The notes: generated from the letters alone by a model not told the origin. Shown: positions 17,830 to 27,048, counted from the first letter of the stretch. The stretch is DNA of 64,000 bases from Arsukibacterium sp. UBA5043 (GCA_002415085.1 DIBV01000012.1:1-64000); one strand, 5' to 3'. Made by a program: numbers and translations.

Positions 17830-18834
17830 CTATAAACCTGCCTCGTTTAGTAAACTCGCCATCTGCTGCAATGCCGTGAGTCCCTGAATATCGGTCGCTT
17901 GTAACGCCACTTTATAGTGAGGCAGGCTGGCAAAATCTTGCGCTATCTGCGCCAAATGCTGCTTTTCCTGGCTGCGACGTGCCGCCAGAAAATCACCATC
18001 AGCGTGGTCTGGCAAAATACGGTTTACCACCAGACCTGCCAGTGGCAGCTTTTCCTGCATCAGGCTTTGTACGGCACGGCTGGTTTCCAGAATTGGCAGC
18101 TTTTCCGGGGTCAGTACAAATAGCAGAGCGCTTCGCTGGCTATCGGTTAAGATCTCGCGGGTGCGCTGTAATAAACGTTGGCGGGCTAACAAGGTTTTGG
18201 TAATGGCTTTATTGCGCTGATTCATACCGGCAGTGGCATGCTCGTTAGGGTCTGCCAGCGGGTTAGCCACGTCGCGGCCGGCTTTGGGCGTTAAGTGACC
18301 CAAAACGTCGGCCAGCTTTTCTGAGCGTTTATTGGCATTAAGCAGGCCCTGAGTCCAGGCCGCCATGGCCTCAGGCAGGCTGAGTAAACGCAAAGTATGG
18401 CCGGTGGGAGCCGTGTCGAAAATGACTAAATCGTAATCTGTTAAGCCCTGTTCAATGACATTCGCCATTCGCTCCAGCATCGCTGCTTCCTGCGCGCCTG
18501 GCGACTGGGCGGTTAAACGCATTTGCCGTTCTATTTCGCTGTACATTTCTGGCCGGGTAAAGCGTTTCAGCTGCGCACTGACGTTGGCTAAATGCCGGGC
18601 TACTTCGCGATCAGGATCTAACTCCAACGCATCCAGATCAGGGGCTAAGCGGGTGATGGTATCGCCAATCGGTCGGTTAAAGGCATCGCTCAGGCTATGC
18701 GCGGGATCGGTTGATACCAGTAATACCTTTTTACCACGGCTTGTAGCCAATAGTGCCAGCGCGGAAGACGTGGTGGTTTTACCAACCCCGCCTTTACCAC
18801 CCACCAATAGCAAGCGTTTATCGGTTAACAACAT
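17830..18834 (-). CDS. ArsA/Get3-family ATPase, cysteine-free
   Basis: 334 residues of the SIMIBI ArsA/Get3 family: deviant P-loop GGKGGVGKTTTSSALA, switch I STDPAHSLSDAFN, switch II FDTAPTGHTLRLLSLP. The predicted protein contains no cysteine, so neither the arsenite-binding cysteines of ArsA nor the CxxC zinc site of Get3 is present, and no arsB or arsR is linked. It is the third gene of a cstA operon and overlaps the preceding small gene by ten bases. A role in targeting, inserting or regulating the CstA-associated membrane complex is more plausible than arsenic efflux (inference). Confidence 0.85.
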   Translation of the reverse strand: MLLTDKRLLLVGGKGGVGKTTTSSALALLATSRGKKVLLVSTDPAHSLSDAFNRPIGDTITRLAPDLDALELDPDREVARHLANVSAQLKRFTRPEMYSEIERQMRLTAQSPGAQEAAMLERMANVIEQGLTDYDLVIFDTAPTGHTLRLLSLPEAMAAWTQGLLNANKRSEKLADVLGHLTPKAGRDVANPLADPNEHATAGMNQRNKAITKTLLARQRLLQRTREILTDSQRSALLFVLTPEKLPILETSRAVQSLMQEKLPLAGLVVNRILPDHADGDFLAARRSQEKQHLAQIAQDFASLPHYKVALQATDIQGLTALQQMASLLNEAGL

Positions 18835-19097
18835 TTAATATTATCCAGCGGTGAGTGCTCCATGCCCATCCGGGTATGCCAGTCGTGAAACCGTTCCATC
18901 AGAACCGGTTGCAATTCCAATGTGTAATAACTGGCCGGGTTAGGCACGCCCATCATTTCTGAAAAAATCAGCAACATAAATAAATCATCCTGCTCGCGCT
19001 TTGCCCGGGCGATAGCGCTGCGATAGGGCGCGTTGTAGGCTTCCTCGGCGTAAAAACTGGCCTGGCGCAGCCAGGCCTTTATGCTATTTAGCTTCAT
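18825..19097 (-). CDS. Small CstA-associated protein with C-terminal Cys-Cys
   Basis: 90 residues. It has a conserved-looking helical N-terminus, a central FMLLIFSEMMGVPNP segment, and ends exactly with Ile-Lys-Cys-Cys-stop; these are its only cysteines. It matches my recollection of the family named cory-CC-star protein, small products encoded beside cstA and an ArsA-like ATPase. It overlaps cstA by ATGA (4 bases) and the ATPase gene by 10 bases, so the three are translationally coupled. The strict position of the Cys pair suggests metal, cofactor or lipid attachment, unproven. Confidence 0.72.
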   Translation of the reverse strand: MKLNSIKAWLRQASFYAEEAYNAPYRSAIARAKREQDDLFMLLIFSEMMGVPNPASYYTLELQPVLMERFHDWHTRMGMEHSPLDNIKCC

Positions 19098-20779
19098 GTT
19101 TCATCTGTTGCCGGACTGGCTTTATTGGCTTTAATTTGTTTTGTTAGCGTCGAAGTGCATTCCAGAGATACCAGAATTGCCGCTGCCAGCACCACTAAAT
19201 CCAGGGTAAACAAAAACCAATCACCCTTGTCGTAAAAGCTTTTTAACTGCGTTAGCAAAGCCAGGGTGGTCATCACCAACAAGAACACTAATGGTCCCAG
19301 GGTGTACCACATAGGCCGGCGTTTTTTAACCAGCATAACGGTAATAACCAATAACGTTAAACCCGCCAGCAGCTGGTTTGTGGTACCAAACAGAGGCCAG
19401 ATTAACATACCACCCGAGCCATCACCGCCAGCACCAAACGCCAATAATAAACAGGTTGCTACTGCCAGCATGGTTGCCGGCGCCGCTTTTTGCATCCAGC
19501 CAATATTATAAATATGGCCCCACTCCTGAAAAATATAACGTTGCAGTCGCAGACCGGTATCCATGGTGGTGCCGGCAAATAATACTACCATTACCGTTAA
19601 CAGGGTTTGCGCCAGCACCGTATCCAGGCCAACGCCTTGCTGCAGAATATTGGCGCCGCCATTAATAAAGGCTGAGACGCCACCTTGACCAAAACTGTGG
19701 TAGATAGCCTGCCAGTCAGCCAGAGACGCAAAGCCCGCGGTAGCCGCAATAATAGCGGCTAAGGCCAGGGAGCCCTCACCGACGGCACCAAAATAGCCAA
19801 CAAAACGAACATCGGGCTCTTTGTCCAGTTGTTTGGAAGTGGTACCACTGGAAACTAAACCATGAAAGCCGGAAATGGCACCGCAGGCAATGGTGACGAA
19901 TAGCAATGGGATCATTGACGGGGTGTTTTCTGGCAAATCAGTATTAAAGGCTGGAGCCACTAACTCCGGGCCGGAAATTAGCACGGCGCCATATAACAGA
20001 ATTAAACCGATAAACAGTTGAATACCGTTAATATAGTCACGCGGTTGCAGTAACATCCAAACCGGCAGTAATGAGGCGATGGCGGCATAACCAAATAAAA
20101 TAATAATCCAGCTTTGGTTATCACTCAGTGGACCCAGTGTTTCAGGCAGGGCCAGTGGTAACATCGGGCCTGCATAAATCATCGCATAGAGCGCAACCAC
20201 GCCAATGATGGTGACCATTAGCAGATTAATCAGTTTGCGGTAGATCAACTGGCCAATAATCAGGGCAACGACTATGGCACCCCAGACCGGGAGAGTGGCA
20301 CTGGGAAAGTTAATTAACTGACCGGCAATCACCACTGCGAATACGGCATTAACCATCAGCAGCACCAGGAAAATCACGATCATAAAGATGCTGCGGGCAC
20401 GGTTACCGACAATGTCGCCTGTTAATGAACCTATCGATTTCGCTTTGTTGCGGGCACTGGCCCAGATGGCACCTGCATCGTGCACACCAGCGAAAAAGAT
20501 AGTGCCAAATACTACCCACAAAAATGCGGGTACCCAGCCCCAGATCACCGCGATAGCGGGGCCAATTATCGGTGCTGCACCTGCAACAGAGGTAAAATGA
20601 TGGCCCCATAAAATATATTTATTGGTAGGAACGTAATCGATACCATCCTGCATTTCATGGGCTGGTGTGCGAAAATGCGGGCTGACTTTAAATATTTTCT
20701 CGCAGATAAACTTAGAGTAGACGAAATAGCCCAGCGCCATGGCGCCAAGCCCCATCAACATCAAAAATATCGCATTCAT
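19094..20779 (-). CDS. cstA: CstA-family carbon starvation protein (peptide/pyruvate transporter)
   Basis: 561 residues with about 15 hydrophobic segments. The family N-terminus contains GIDYVPTNKYILWGHHF and GAAPIIGPAIAVIWGW, and mid-protein motifs GAISGFHGLVSSGTTSKQ and FAGTTMDTGLRLQRY are typical of CstA. It is shorter than E. coli CstA (701 residues) but within the range of the compact branch. CstA and BtsT are proton-driven uptake systems for pyruvate, with peptide uptake also reported. A GAGGG element precedes the ATG. First gene of the three-gene operon with the Cys-Cys protein and the ArsA-like ATPase. Confidence 0.9.
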   Translation of the reverse strand: MNAIFLMLMGLGAMALGYFVYSKFICEKIFKVSPHFRTPAHEMQDGIDYVPTNKYILWGHHFTSVAGAAPIIGPAIAVIWGWVPAFLWVVFGTIFFAGVHDAGAIWASARNKAKSIGSLTGDIVGNRARSIFMIVIFLVLLMVNAVFAVVIAGQLINFPSATLPVWGAIVVALIIGQLIYRKLINLLMVTIIGVVALYAMIYAGPMLPLALPETLGPLSDNQSWIIILFGYAAIASLLPVWMLLQPRDYINGIQLFIGLILLYGAVLISGPELVAPAFNTDLPENTPSMIPLLFVTIACGAISGFHGLVSSGTTSKQLDKEPDVRFVGYFGAVGEGSLALAAIIAATAGFASLADWQAIYHSFGQGGVSAFINGGANILQQGVGLDTVLAQTLLTVMVVLFAGTTMDTGLRLQRYIFQEWGHIYNIGWMQKAAPATMLAVATCLLLAFGAGGDGSGGMLIWPLFGTTNQLLAGLTLLVITVMLVKKRRPMWYTLGPLVFLLVMTTLALLTQLKSFYDKGDWFLFTLDLVVLAAAILVSLECTSTLTKQIKANKASPATDET

Positions 20780-20857
20780 TCAACACCCTCTGACCAGACC
20801 TAAGACTGCTAAGCATAGTACATTAGTGAAGGTAGGATCGGCATGCGACCAAAGTCT

Positions 20858-20889
20858 AACACAAGCTTAGCAGGGGCTAAGCTTGTGTT
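20858..20889. terminator. 14-base-pair hairpin downstream of ydbL
   Basis: Perfect inverted repeat AACACAAGCTTAGC / GCTAAGCTTGTGTT with a four-base AGGG loop. It sits 15 bases past the ydbL stop codon and upstream of cstA. It lacks a clear T run, so factor-assisted termination, transcript stabilisation or a protein site are alternatives. Confidence 0.5.
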
Positions 20890-20903
20890 GCATCAGGCTC
20901 AGA

Positions 20904-21281
20904 CTAACGCTTCTGCAGCCACTTGCCATCGATCAGAATGAAATGGCCGCTGGCGGTTCGTTCAATGGCTTTCTGACCAGCGATAGCTTCGACATCGGCT
21001 ACCGCAATATCATTTTGCTTTGCCATTCTGACGTATTCTGCCCGCCTGGCATCGTTAATCAGTTTTACCACCGCTTCGGCATCTGCAGAGCTTTCGACTA
21101 CGCCCAGATAACCATTAGGTTGCTCGCCCACCAGGCCCTGAACTTTAGCCTGACTTAATGCGGCCATGGCTTGTTGTAAGTTCATCGCCATTACCGGCAA
21201 GCTTGCTGCAAACACCAAGCCGACAAGCAGCAGGCGGGTTTTGCCAAATCGTTTTTTGGTATTGCTAATTATGTGTTTCAT
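20904..21281 (-). CDS. ydbL: YdbL (DUF1318) periplasmic protein
   Basis: 125 residues from ATG 21281, preceded by AAGGAAA; the longer frame is rejected. N-terminal signal peptide (cleavage near VMAM), then a DUF1318 domain with NGYLGVV, VVKLINDARRAEYVRMA and the C-terminal GHFILIDGKWLQK. In enterobacteria YdbL acts with YdbH and YnbE, and is proposed to modulate assembly of the YdbH-YnbE bridge. Gene order ydbH-ynbE-ydbL matches E. coli. Confidence 0.88.
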   Translation of the reverse strand: MKHIISNTKKRFGKTRLLLVGLVFAASLPVMAMNLQQAMAALSQAKVQGLVGEQPNGYLGVVESSADAEAVVKLINDARRAEYVRMAKQNDIAVADVEAIAGQKAIERTASGHFILIDGKWLQKR

Positions 21282-21291
21282 TGCTGTTTCC

Positions 21292-21480
21292 TTAAAATAA
21301 GCCACTGTTTTCACTGAATAAGTCATCAAGTTGTTTATCTACCTTAATATAAATTTCATGCTGAATTTTGACGTTCAGATTAATATTTATTGGCTCGTTA
21401 GGTAGCTCTACCTGAACTTTTGGCGTACACGCTAGCAATAGTAAGCTTGCTGTTGCCAGCACTGTGGCTAATCGTCTCAT
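21292..21480 (-). CDS. ynbE: YnbE outer-membrane lipoprotein
   Basis: 62 residues with a lipoprotein signal peptide ending in LLLLAC (lipobox), followed by KVQVELPNEPININLNVKIQHEIYI, a beta-strand-rich segment characteristic of YnbE (quoted here in part: PNEPININLNVKI). YnbE multimers are reported to extend the YdbH beta-groove to the outer membrane. It overlaps ydbH by ATGA and precedes ydbL by 10 bases. Confidence 0.88.
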   Translation of the reverse strand: MRRLATVLATASLLLLACTPKVQVELPNEPININLNVKIQHEIYIKVDKQLDDLFSENSGLF

Positions 21481-24134
21481 GGCTTCTCTCCGTTGGCGGC
21501 AGCCGCCTGTTGTTGTTTAAGATATTTTTGTACCCGTTTAGTGATAACTTCATTTAATTTGTTGGTTAACTGCAGACTGGTAATCAGGGCGGGTAAATCC
21601 TCTTCCAGGTTGACATTTAAATTAATGGCACGGCCTTGCTGCAGATTTGGATTGCTGCCCTGCAATTTTAAGCCGAGGTTGAGTTTACCACTGGTGTCAT
21701 AAGTGATTGTGCTACTAAGCACGGTGTACTGAAAGTTCTCCAGCGCATCAAACACCAGCTTCATGTTGCTGTTAGTTTTCGCCATAGCACCTGCGCTCGC
21801 TGACTGATATTGCAGACGGCCACCCGGTGCCTCAGCAGCAATATTGCCATCGCTAACACTTATTCCTTTGGCATTGATCGCAACGGGGACTTTGCCAGAG
21901 AGTTTGCCGTTGCCTGTTAAGTCACTGGAGGGGTGCTGCTGCAGCAGGCTGGCTAAGTCAATCTGGTGAAGTTCCAGAATAAGCTGGTTTTCTGACTTGC
22001 TGAAATCCAGTTGCTGCTGATTGGCAGTGACTTTACCTTGCATTAACTGTAATTCTGCCTGACGTATATTAACGCTTAGCTGTTCCGGTGCCGCGAGCGG
22101 CAGCTCGACTGCAGCGCTGATATTCAGCGGCCCCATCTCAATACCATGATTTAAGCGGTTAAGCCGTAAGTTATCGGAATTAAGTTGCAGGGTATTAGGG
22201 TTAACTGTGACATCAACAGTGGCATTTAAACCGGCAAACAGACTGCGATCGTAAATGCCGCCCACATCTCCCAGCTGCAACTGACTACTGCCAGTTAACT
22301 GGTTATTATCCAGCAATACACGGCCACTGGCGCTGAGTTTGCCCCGGTTTAATGTCAGAAGTTCAGGCCAGTCACTGATGGTTTTTGTCAGCGGGTTGCC
22401 GGCCAGTAAAAATACTTCAGCCAGCTGCCATTGTCCTGTCAGCCTGCTGGTTGCAGGCTGATATGTCAGTTGGTGTGCCAGCGTGATACCGGCATCATTA
22501 CTAAGCTGGCCGTCTTCAATAGTTAATTGCGCCGGTTTACCCCTGAGCAGGCCCTGCCATTGCCAGTTCTGGCTAGGCAGGGCCGGAACACTAAGTGTAT
22601 TGACGTTTAGATCCAGTTTGCTGCTAAAAGCGGTCAGGCCGGTTTCATCGCCATTGAACTGACTGTTTTGCAGCAATAATCTAAAGTCGCGTGCAGAGAA
22701 GGTGTCGCTGCTAAAGCCGCCACTGAGGCTGCTGTTATCAGAGAGCTGAAACTGCCAGCTGTCAGCCTGCCAATGACCACTAAGCTGGGTTTCTACGGCA
22801 AGCGATGTCACTGTTACCGCCTTGTTTGCTAACTCCAGGCGGGCAATATTGGCGCTGAAGTCCGCCTTTTCAAGCCTGAACGCCGGACTGCCACTGAGAT
22901 CAACAGTAAGCTCGCTGTCCAGGGTAAAACGGCTGTCGCCGTCGCTACTTAACTGCAGCTGCAAAGGCAGGGCGGTCAGATTAAGCGGCTCAGCGGCATT
23001 GGCACTGACGGTAAATTGCAGCGGACTCAATCTCAAGCCGTATTCGCTTAGGGTCGCTGACATTTCCAGCTCAGACAGCCGGCCTGCGGCATTAAATTGC
23101 CAACGCTCAACAAGCTGGTTCTTCAGACGCAGCTCACCATTAAGCTCGCCCTGAATCAAACCAAACGCTGGCAGGTAAAACGGATCGGGCGCACGGGCAA
23201 TAAGCGTCGCCTCTATATCATGGCTGCTTAATAAGGTGCTGAGATCGCCATCAGCCGGTAATTGCCAATGTAATTTGCTGTAAAGCTGCACCGGTTGCTG
23301 AAACTGTGTCAGCCAGGCTGCTGGCAGGTTAACCCCCCATTGTTGCAACACTGTCTGGTTGGCAGATGATGGTGGTGAGAGCGCTACTACAATTTCAGTT
23401 ATTGCCTGCCCGCTTGCCGGGTTAAGTTGCTGCCTGATACTCAGACCAATCTGGTTTTCCTGCTGTAAGGTCAATTGCAATTCGGGCTCTGGTGCTGGCT
23501 GATATCGGGCATCGATTAAGAAATTGCTAATAGCTGAATCACTATCCTGTACTGCGCTCGCTGCCTGCAGCTGTGGCCTGACAGTCAGCTGGCTTTGCCA
23601 ATAAGCGGTGTCAGGCTGCATCGTGTCCTGTATTAGCTCCTGCGGTGTATGCTGCAGATCTGCAAAATAACTCAGATAGCCGTTTACCCGCAGCTGACAT
23701 TGCCCTGTAGGGCAGGGCAAGTGCAGCAGGGTATCGGTTAGCTGAATATGTTTTGGCAACCAGTCTGGCAGCTGCCAGGTGGCGGGCAGCGTTAACGCGT
23801 TGTCTGTCGCCGGGGTGGAGGACGCAACGGAGTGGTCAAGTGTTATGTCAGCGGGGCCAAAGCTGATGTGTTGCAAAGCCGGTTTAAATGCAGCCGGCCA
23901 TTGCCAGTTCAGCTCGACGTTTTGCAAGTCTATCTGATGCAGGGCACCATTTTGCTGCAGTTGAAAACGGACACTGGCCAATGACGCGCTACGCAGCGTT
24001 ACTCTGCTAAAATCCAGCTGCAAATTGTTAATACCGGCCTGGGCAATTTGTTGCTGTAAATACCAGTAGCCCGCGGCAGCGAGTAGCGGTAACCCAATTG
24101 CGAAAATCAGCAGTGCTTTTAAAAAACGTTTCAT
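21477..24134 (-). CDS. ydbH: YdbH, AsmA-like intermembrane phospholipid transporter
   Basis: 885 residues from ATG 24134 (MKRFLKALLIFAIGLPLL); a start seven codons earlier has no better binding site. One N-terminal inner-membrane anchor, then about 850 residues of amphipathic, Gln/Leu-rich beta-strand sequence without cysteine-rich or enzymatic motifs, as expected for the YhdP/TamB/YdbH repeating beta-groove group. The C-terminal conserved section includes GGRLQYQSAS and NLNVNLEEDLPAL. These proteins carry phospholipids across the periplasm to the outer membrane, redundantly with TamB and YhdP in E. coli. Confidence 0.87.
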   Translation of the reverse strand: MKRFLKALLIFAIGLPLLAAAGYWYLQQQIAQAGINNLQLDFSRVTLRSASLASVRFQLQQNGALHQIDLQNVELNWQWPAAFKPALQHISFGPADITLDHSVASSTPATDNALTLPATWQLPDWLPKHIQLTDTLLHLPCPTGQCQLRVNGYLSYFADLQHTPQELIQDTMQPDTAYWQSQLTVRPQLQAASAVQDSDSAISNFLIDARYQPAPEPELQLTLQQENQIGLSIRQQLNPASGQAITEIVVALSPPSSANQTVLQQWGVNLPAAWLTQFQQPVQLYSKLHWQLPADGDLSTLLSSHDIEATLIARAPDPFYLPAFGLIQGELNGELRLKNQLVERWQFNAAGRLSELEMSATLSEYGLRLSPLQFTVSANAAEPLNLTALPLQLQLSSDGDSRFTLDSELTVDLSGSPAFRLEKADFSANIARLELANKAVTVTSLAVETQLSGHWQADSWQFQLSDNSSLSGGFSSDTFSARDFRLLLQNSQFNGDETGLTAFSSKLDLNVNTLSVPALPSQNWQWQGLLRGKPAQLTIEDGQLSNDAGITLAHQLTYQPATSRLTGQWQLAEVFLLAGNPLTKTISDWPELLTLNRGKLSASGRVLLDNNQLTGSSQLQLGDVGGIYDRSLFAGLNATVDVTVNPNTLQLNSDNLRLNRLNHGIEMGPLNISAAVELPLAAPEQLSVNIRQAELQLMQGKVTANQQQLDFSKSENQLILELHQIDLASLLQQHPSSDLTGNGKLSGKVPVAINAKGISVSDGNIAAEAPGGRLQYQSASAGAMAKTNSNMKLVFDALENFQYTVLSSTITYDTSGKLNLGLKLQGSNPNLQQGRAINLNVNLEEDLPALITSLQLTNKLNEVITKRVQKYLKQQQAAAANGEKP

Positions 24135-24255
24135 AGGTTGTCCAATGGCACCCATCAGCTAAGTTATTAACTGCCAACAATAAATGTTACTGTAGTTTAG
24201 CCTACCTGAATAAGTTCTGAATTAGCAAGTTTGCTCTTTGCCGCTAAACGCGTTG

Positions 24256-24284
24256 AAAAAAAAGGCAGCCCGCGGGCTGCCCTT
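24256..24284 (-). terminator. Terminator of the M28 peptidase gene
   Basis: Palindrome GGCAGCCCGCGGGCTGCC (24264-24281) followed on the minus strand by eight T. It lies 30 bases past the peptidase stop codon: a strong intrinsic terminator. Confidence 0.9.
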
Positions 24285-24313
24285 ATCTGAGTTGCTATTC
24301 AGTTAGCGGTGCT

Positions 24314-26011
24314 TTACTGCCGAGCTGCAGCAGAAGCATCACGAATAGCTCTGAATTCGTTACCTTGATACCAGTTTGGCCACTGCCGGCTGTTTGCCAG
24401 TTCGTTACCTACCCGGTAATACAGAAACAAATCCTGCTGAGCGCCGCGAAGGTCAAAATCGGCACGCCATTCGTCTCCTACCTTATGATAGCAGCAGCGG
24501 TTATATTCAGCGCGCTGCGCTGCGCCCCATTCAGCACCGTGCTGATAGTGGTCATTGCCGCCCTTTGCATATAAAATAGGTACGCCTTTTTTCGACAGAT
24601 TAAAGTGATCAGAGCGATAGGCAATACCCGCTTCCGGATTTGGCTCTTGCACCGCGTAGCGGCCTTGCTGCTGGGTATACTTCACCAGAATTTGCTCTAC
24701 TTCGGTATTGCCCAAACCAACAATAACCATGTCTTTCATCGGGCCATACATGTTCATTACATCCATATTAACGGCAGCAACGGTTTTTTCCAGTGGAAAT
24801 ACCGGGTTGGCGGCATACCAGGCTGAGCCCAGTAAGCCCCGTTCTTCTGCCGTTACCAATACAAAAGCAATAGAACGTTCGGGTTGCGGCTGTTTAGCAA
24901 AATGTTCGGCCAATGCAATCACCGCGCCGGTGCCACTGGCATTGTCCTGAGCGCCATTAAACACTTTATTGTCCGGGTTGGAAAAATCCATGCCCAGGTG
25001 ATCCCAGTGCGCCATATACAGTACGTATTCGTCGGGATATTTACTGCCTTCAATATAACCAACCACATTACTTGAGGTCAGTTCACGCAGATTATTGTTA
25101 ACGGTAACCGATGCTTTGGCATTCAGCGCTACCGGGCTAAAATTGGGATCCAACGCCTTTTTATGCATGGTGGCTAAATCAGTGCCCGCATTGGCGAACA
25201 GTTTTTCAGCAGACTCAGTGGTTAACCAGCCTTCGACTTTGGCCCGGTCCATGTTTTTGTTCTCATTAACCAGGTCAAATTTAATTGGTGAACCATGGGC
25301 TACTACTCCCCAGCCATAACTGGCCGGTGCGGTTTCGTGAATAATCAGGGCCATCGCCGCACCCTGGCGGGCTGCTTCCTCGAATTTGTAGGTCCAGCGG
25401 CCATAGTAGGTCATGGCATTGCCATTAAACAGTTCCGGATCCTGAGTAGCATAACCGGGATCATTAACAAACATCACCACGGTTTTACCTTTTACATCCA
25501 GGCCTTCGTAATCATTCCAGTTGTACTCGGGGGCTACAATGCCGTAGCCAACAAATACCATCTCGCTGTCTTCTACCGATACCTGCTCGGTAACCCGGGT
25601 GGTCCAGGCAATCATTTCATCCCGGTATTTAAAGCTTTGTGGCAGGTTTTCACCGGTTAAGGTCATATCCGATACTTGTTTCGGATCGATTTGCACCAGC
25701 GATACCGGTTGCTTGTAACTGTCGCCGTCTATTGGCTTTAAGCCAATCCGTTTAAAATTTTGTTCCAGATAGGCGACGGTGAGTTCTTCACCTTTGGTTG
25801 CTGGCGCGCGGCCCTGAAATTCATCCGAGGCCAGGGTTTTAATATATTCGCCCAACCGTGGGTTAAATTCAGTATCGACCAGTTCAGCAGTTGGTTCAGG
25901 GTTAACCTGGCTGTCGCTGGCAGGCACTGCCGGTTCTTTAGAGCAGGCGCTAAGGGTCAGTGCGCCTGCCAGGATCATAACAAGTGGTGAAAACTTTACA
26001 GACGTTTTCAT
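24314..26011 (-). CDS. M28-family metallopeptidase lipoprotein with PA insert
   Basis: 565 residues. Lipoprotein signal peptide with lipobox LTLSAC, then a flexible Pro/Glu-rich linker. A protease-associated segment (about 150-300) lies inside an M28 zinc aminopeptidase fold. Predicted zinc and catalytic residues: HWDHLG, DNASGTGAVIAL, TAEERGLLGS, NMDVMN and SDHFNLSKKGVP. It likely trims N-terminal residues from peptides in the periplasm or at the outer membrane. GGAG precedes the ATG. Monocistronic with its own terminator. Confidence 0.9.
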   Translation of the reverse strand: MKTSVKFSPLVMILAGALTLSACSKEPAVPASDSQVNPEPTAELVDTEFNPRLGEYIKTLASDEFQGRAPATKGEELTVAYLEQNFKRIGLKPIDGDSYKQPVSLVQIDPKQVSDMTLTGENLPQSFKYRDEMIAWTTRVTEQVSVEDSEMVFVGYGIVAPEYNWNDYEGLDVKGKTVVMFVNDPGYATQDPELFNGNAMTYYGRWTYKFEEAARQGAAMALIIHETAPASYGWGVVAHGSPIKFDLVNENKNMDRAKVEGWLTTESAEKLFANAGTDLATMHKKALDPNFSPVALNAKASVTVNNNLRELTSSNVVGYIEGSKYPDEYVLYMAHWDHLGMDFSNPDNKVFNGAQDNASGTGAVIALAEHFAKQPQPERSIAFVLVTAEERGLLGSAWYAANPVFPLEKTVAAVNMDVMNMYGPMKDMVIVGLGNTEVEQILVKYTQQQGRYAVQEPNPEAGIAYRSDHFNLSKKGVPILYAKGGNDHYQHGAEWGAAQRAEYNRCCYHKVGDEWRADFDLRGAQQDLFLYYRVGNELANSRQWPNWYQGNEFRAIRDASAAARQ

Positions 26012-26060
26012 AGTGGCTCCAGTTATTGAAGGTTATTTATAATTATAAGAGTGACAGTTT

Positions 26061-26657
26061 TTAGTCAGCATAGCCCCAGGGGGTTGGCGGTAACGCGACT
26101 GGTTGGGTCAGGTCAAAATCAACCCGGAATTCCCGGCCTTCCCGGATAAGCCGGTAGCTGAATTTTTCCGGGTAGATAAACATTTGCCAGATATTGGTAT
26201 TAGACTGCGGAATACCGCGGGCGCTGAACAGCTCTTTTGAATACTGATCGGCGGGAAACGACTGGACGTTAGCCCAGCCTGCATCGAGTGTCTGGCCGCC
26301 ATACATGGTTTGCTCATCATGGCTGCCATCGGCATTTCGATGGTCATGCTTCAGGGTAAGGCCAGAGCCGGTTTTGCTGATAATCCAGGTACGGGAATGA
26401 TCGTCGGCCACGTGAAACGGAATGTGCAGTTGCTGGTCGGTGCATTTTCTGACATGCATAATCAGCGCACCCTCAAAGCCTGGGGCCGGTGGATTATCGA
26501 CCGCAATATTGCCGGCGAAAGCTTTGCCGCACAGCGCTTTTAACTGATTAAAAAAAGCATCATGGCTTGCGATAGAAACCAGCGGTGCGTCCTGAACAAT
26601 ATTGGCGCTTGCGCCCAGGCTGACTAACAGCAAGGCAGCAATCAGGGTCTTTTGCAT
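26061..26657 (-). CDS. Uncharacterised exported protein
   Basis: 198 residues with a signal peptide (MQKTLIAALLLVSLGASA). Two cysteines in the mature chain (ALCGKAF and VRKCTDQQ) could pair. Recognisable stretches are HVADDHSRTWI, LKHDHRNADGSHDEQTMYGG and FSYRLIREGREFRVDFDL, a pattern I associate with conserved hypothetical secreted proteins of proteobacteria; no function known. An AGGAG ribosome binding site precedes the ATG. It lies 49 bases before the M28 gene's stop-to-start region on the same strand, upstream of that gene, so co-transcription is possible. Confidence 0.75.
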   Translation of the reverse strand: MQKTLIAALLLVSLGASANIVQDAPLVSIASHDAFFNQLKALCGKAFAGNIAVDNPPAPGFEGALIMHVRKCTDQQLHIPFHVADDHSRTWIISKTGSGLTLKHDHRNADGSHDEQTMYGGQTLDAGWANVQSFPADQYSKELFSARGIPQSNTNIWQMFIYPEKFSYRLIREGREFRVDFDLTQPVALPPTPWGYAD

Positions 26658-26775
26658 TTTTTTCTCCTAATAAGACAACCATACTATACCTGCATTGCGT
26701 AATCTCATCAAACCAATGGCTTTTAGCTGCTATGCTAAACAGCATCCCCGACCACAGCGTTAAAACGGACTGATT

Positions 26776-27048
26776 ATGCATAATGAACTGGATGGTAAAT
26801 TACTTTTAAATGTCTACGCCAAAGTAGAAAAGCATGGTAAACCGGTTGATACCGACCACGGTGCCGGTTTTACCCTGGACGGGCTGACTGTCAGCCAGGG
26901 TTTTGATGGTTATGAAGTGTATTTTCAGACAGCGAAAGTGCAACTTACCCTGGGCTTTCATCATAAGTGGCACAGTGATGCCCAGAATGAAAAAGATATG
27001 GATGCTTTTATTGAGCTGATTAAGCATATTAACAACCATTACAGTTAA
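26776..27048 (+). CDS. DUF3081-like small protein
   Basis: 90 residues, soluble, with a GGA element before the ATG. The core ELDGKLLLNVYAKVEKHG, FTLDGLTVSQGFDGY and KVQLTLGFHHKW resembles DUF3081, a short family seen in Shewanella and Vibrio relatives. No function is known. It precedes the lysC leader and is probably transcribed separately from it. Confidence 0.68.
   Translation: MHNELDGKLLLNVYAKVEKHGKPVDTDHGAGFTLDGLTVSQGFDGYEVYFQTAKVQLTLGFHHKWHSDAQNEKDMDAFIELIKHINNHYS

Noticed and set aside
17830-18834. ArsA-like gene as an arsenite-efflux ATPase
   Set aside because: No cysteines for arsenite binding, no arsB/arsR/arsD nearby, and tight coupling to cstA instead.
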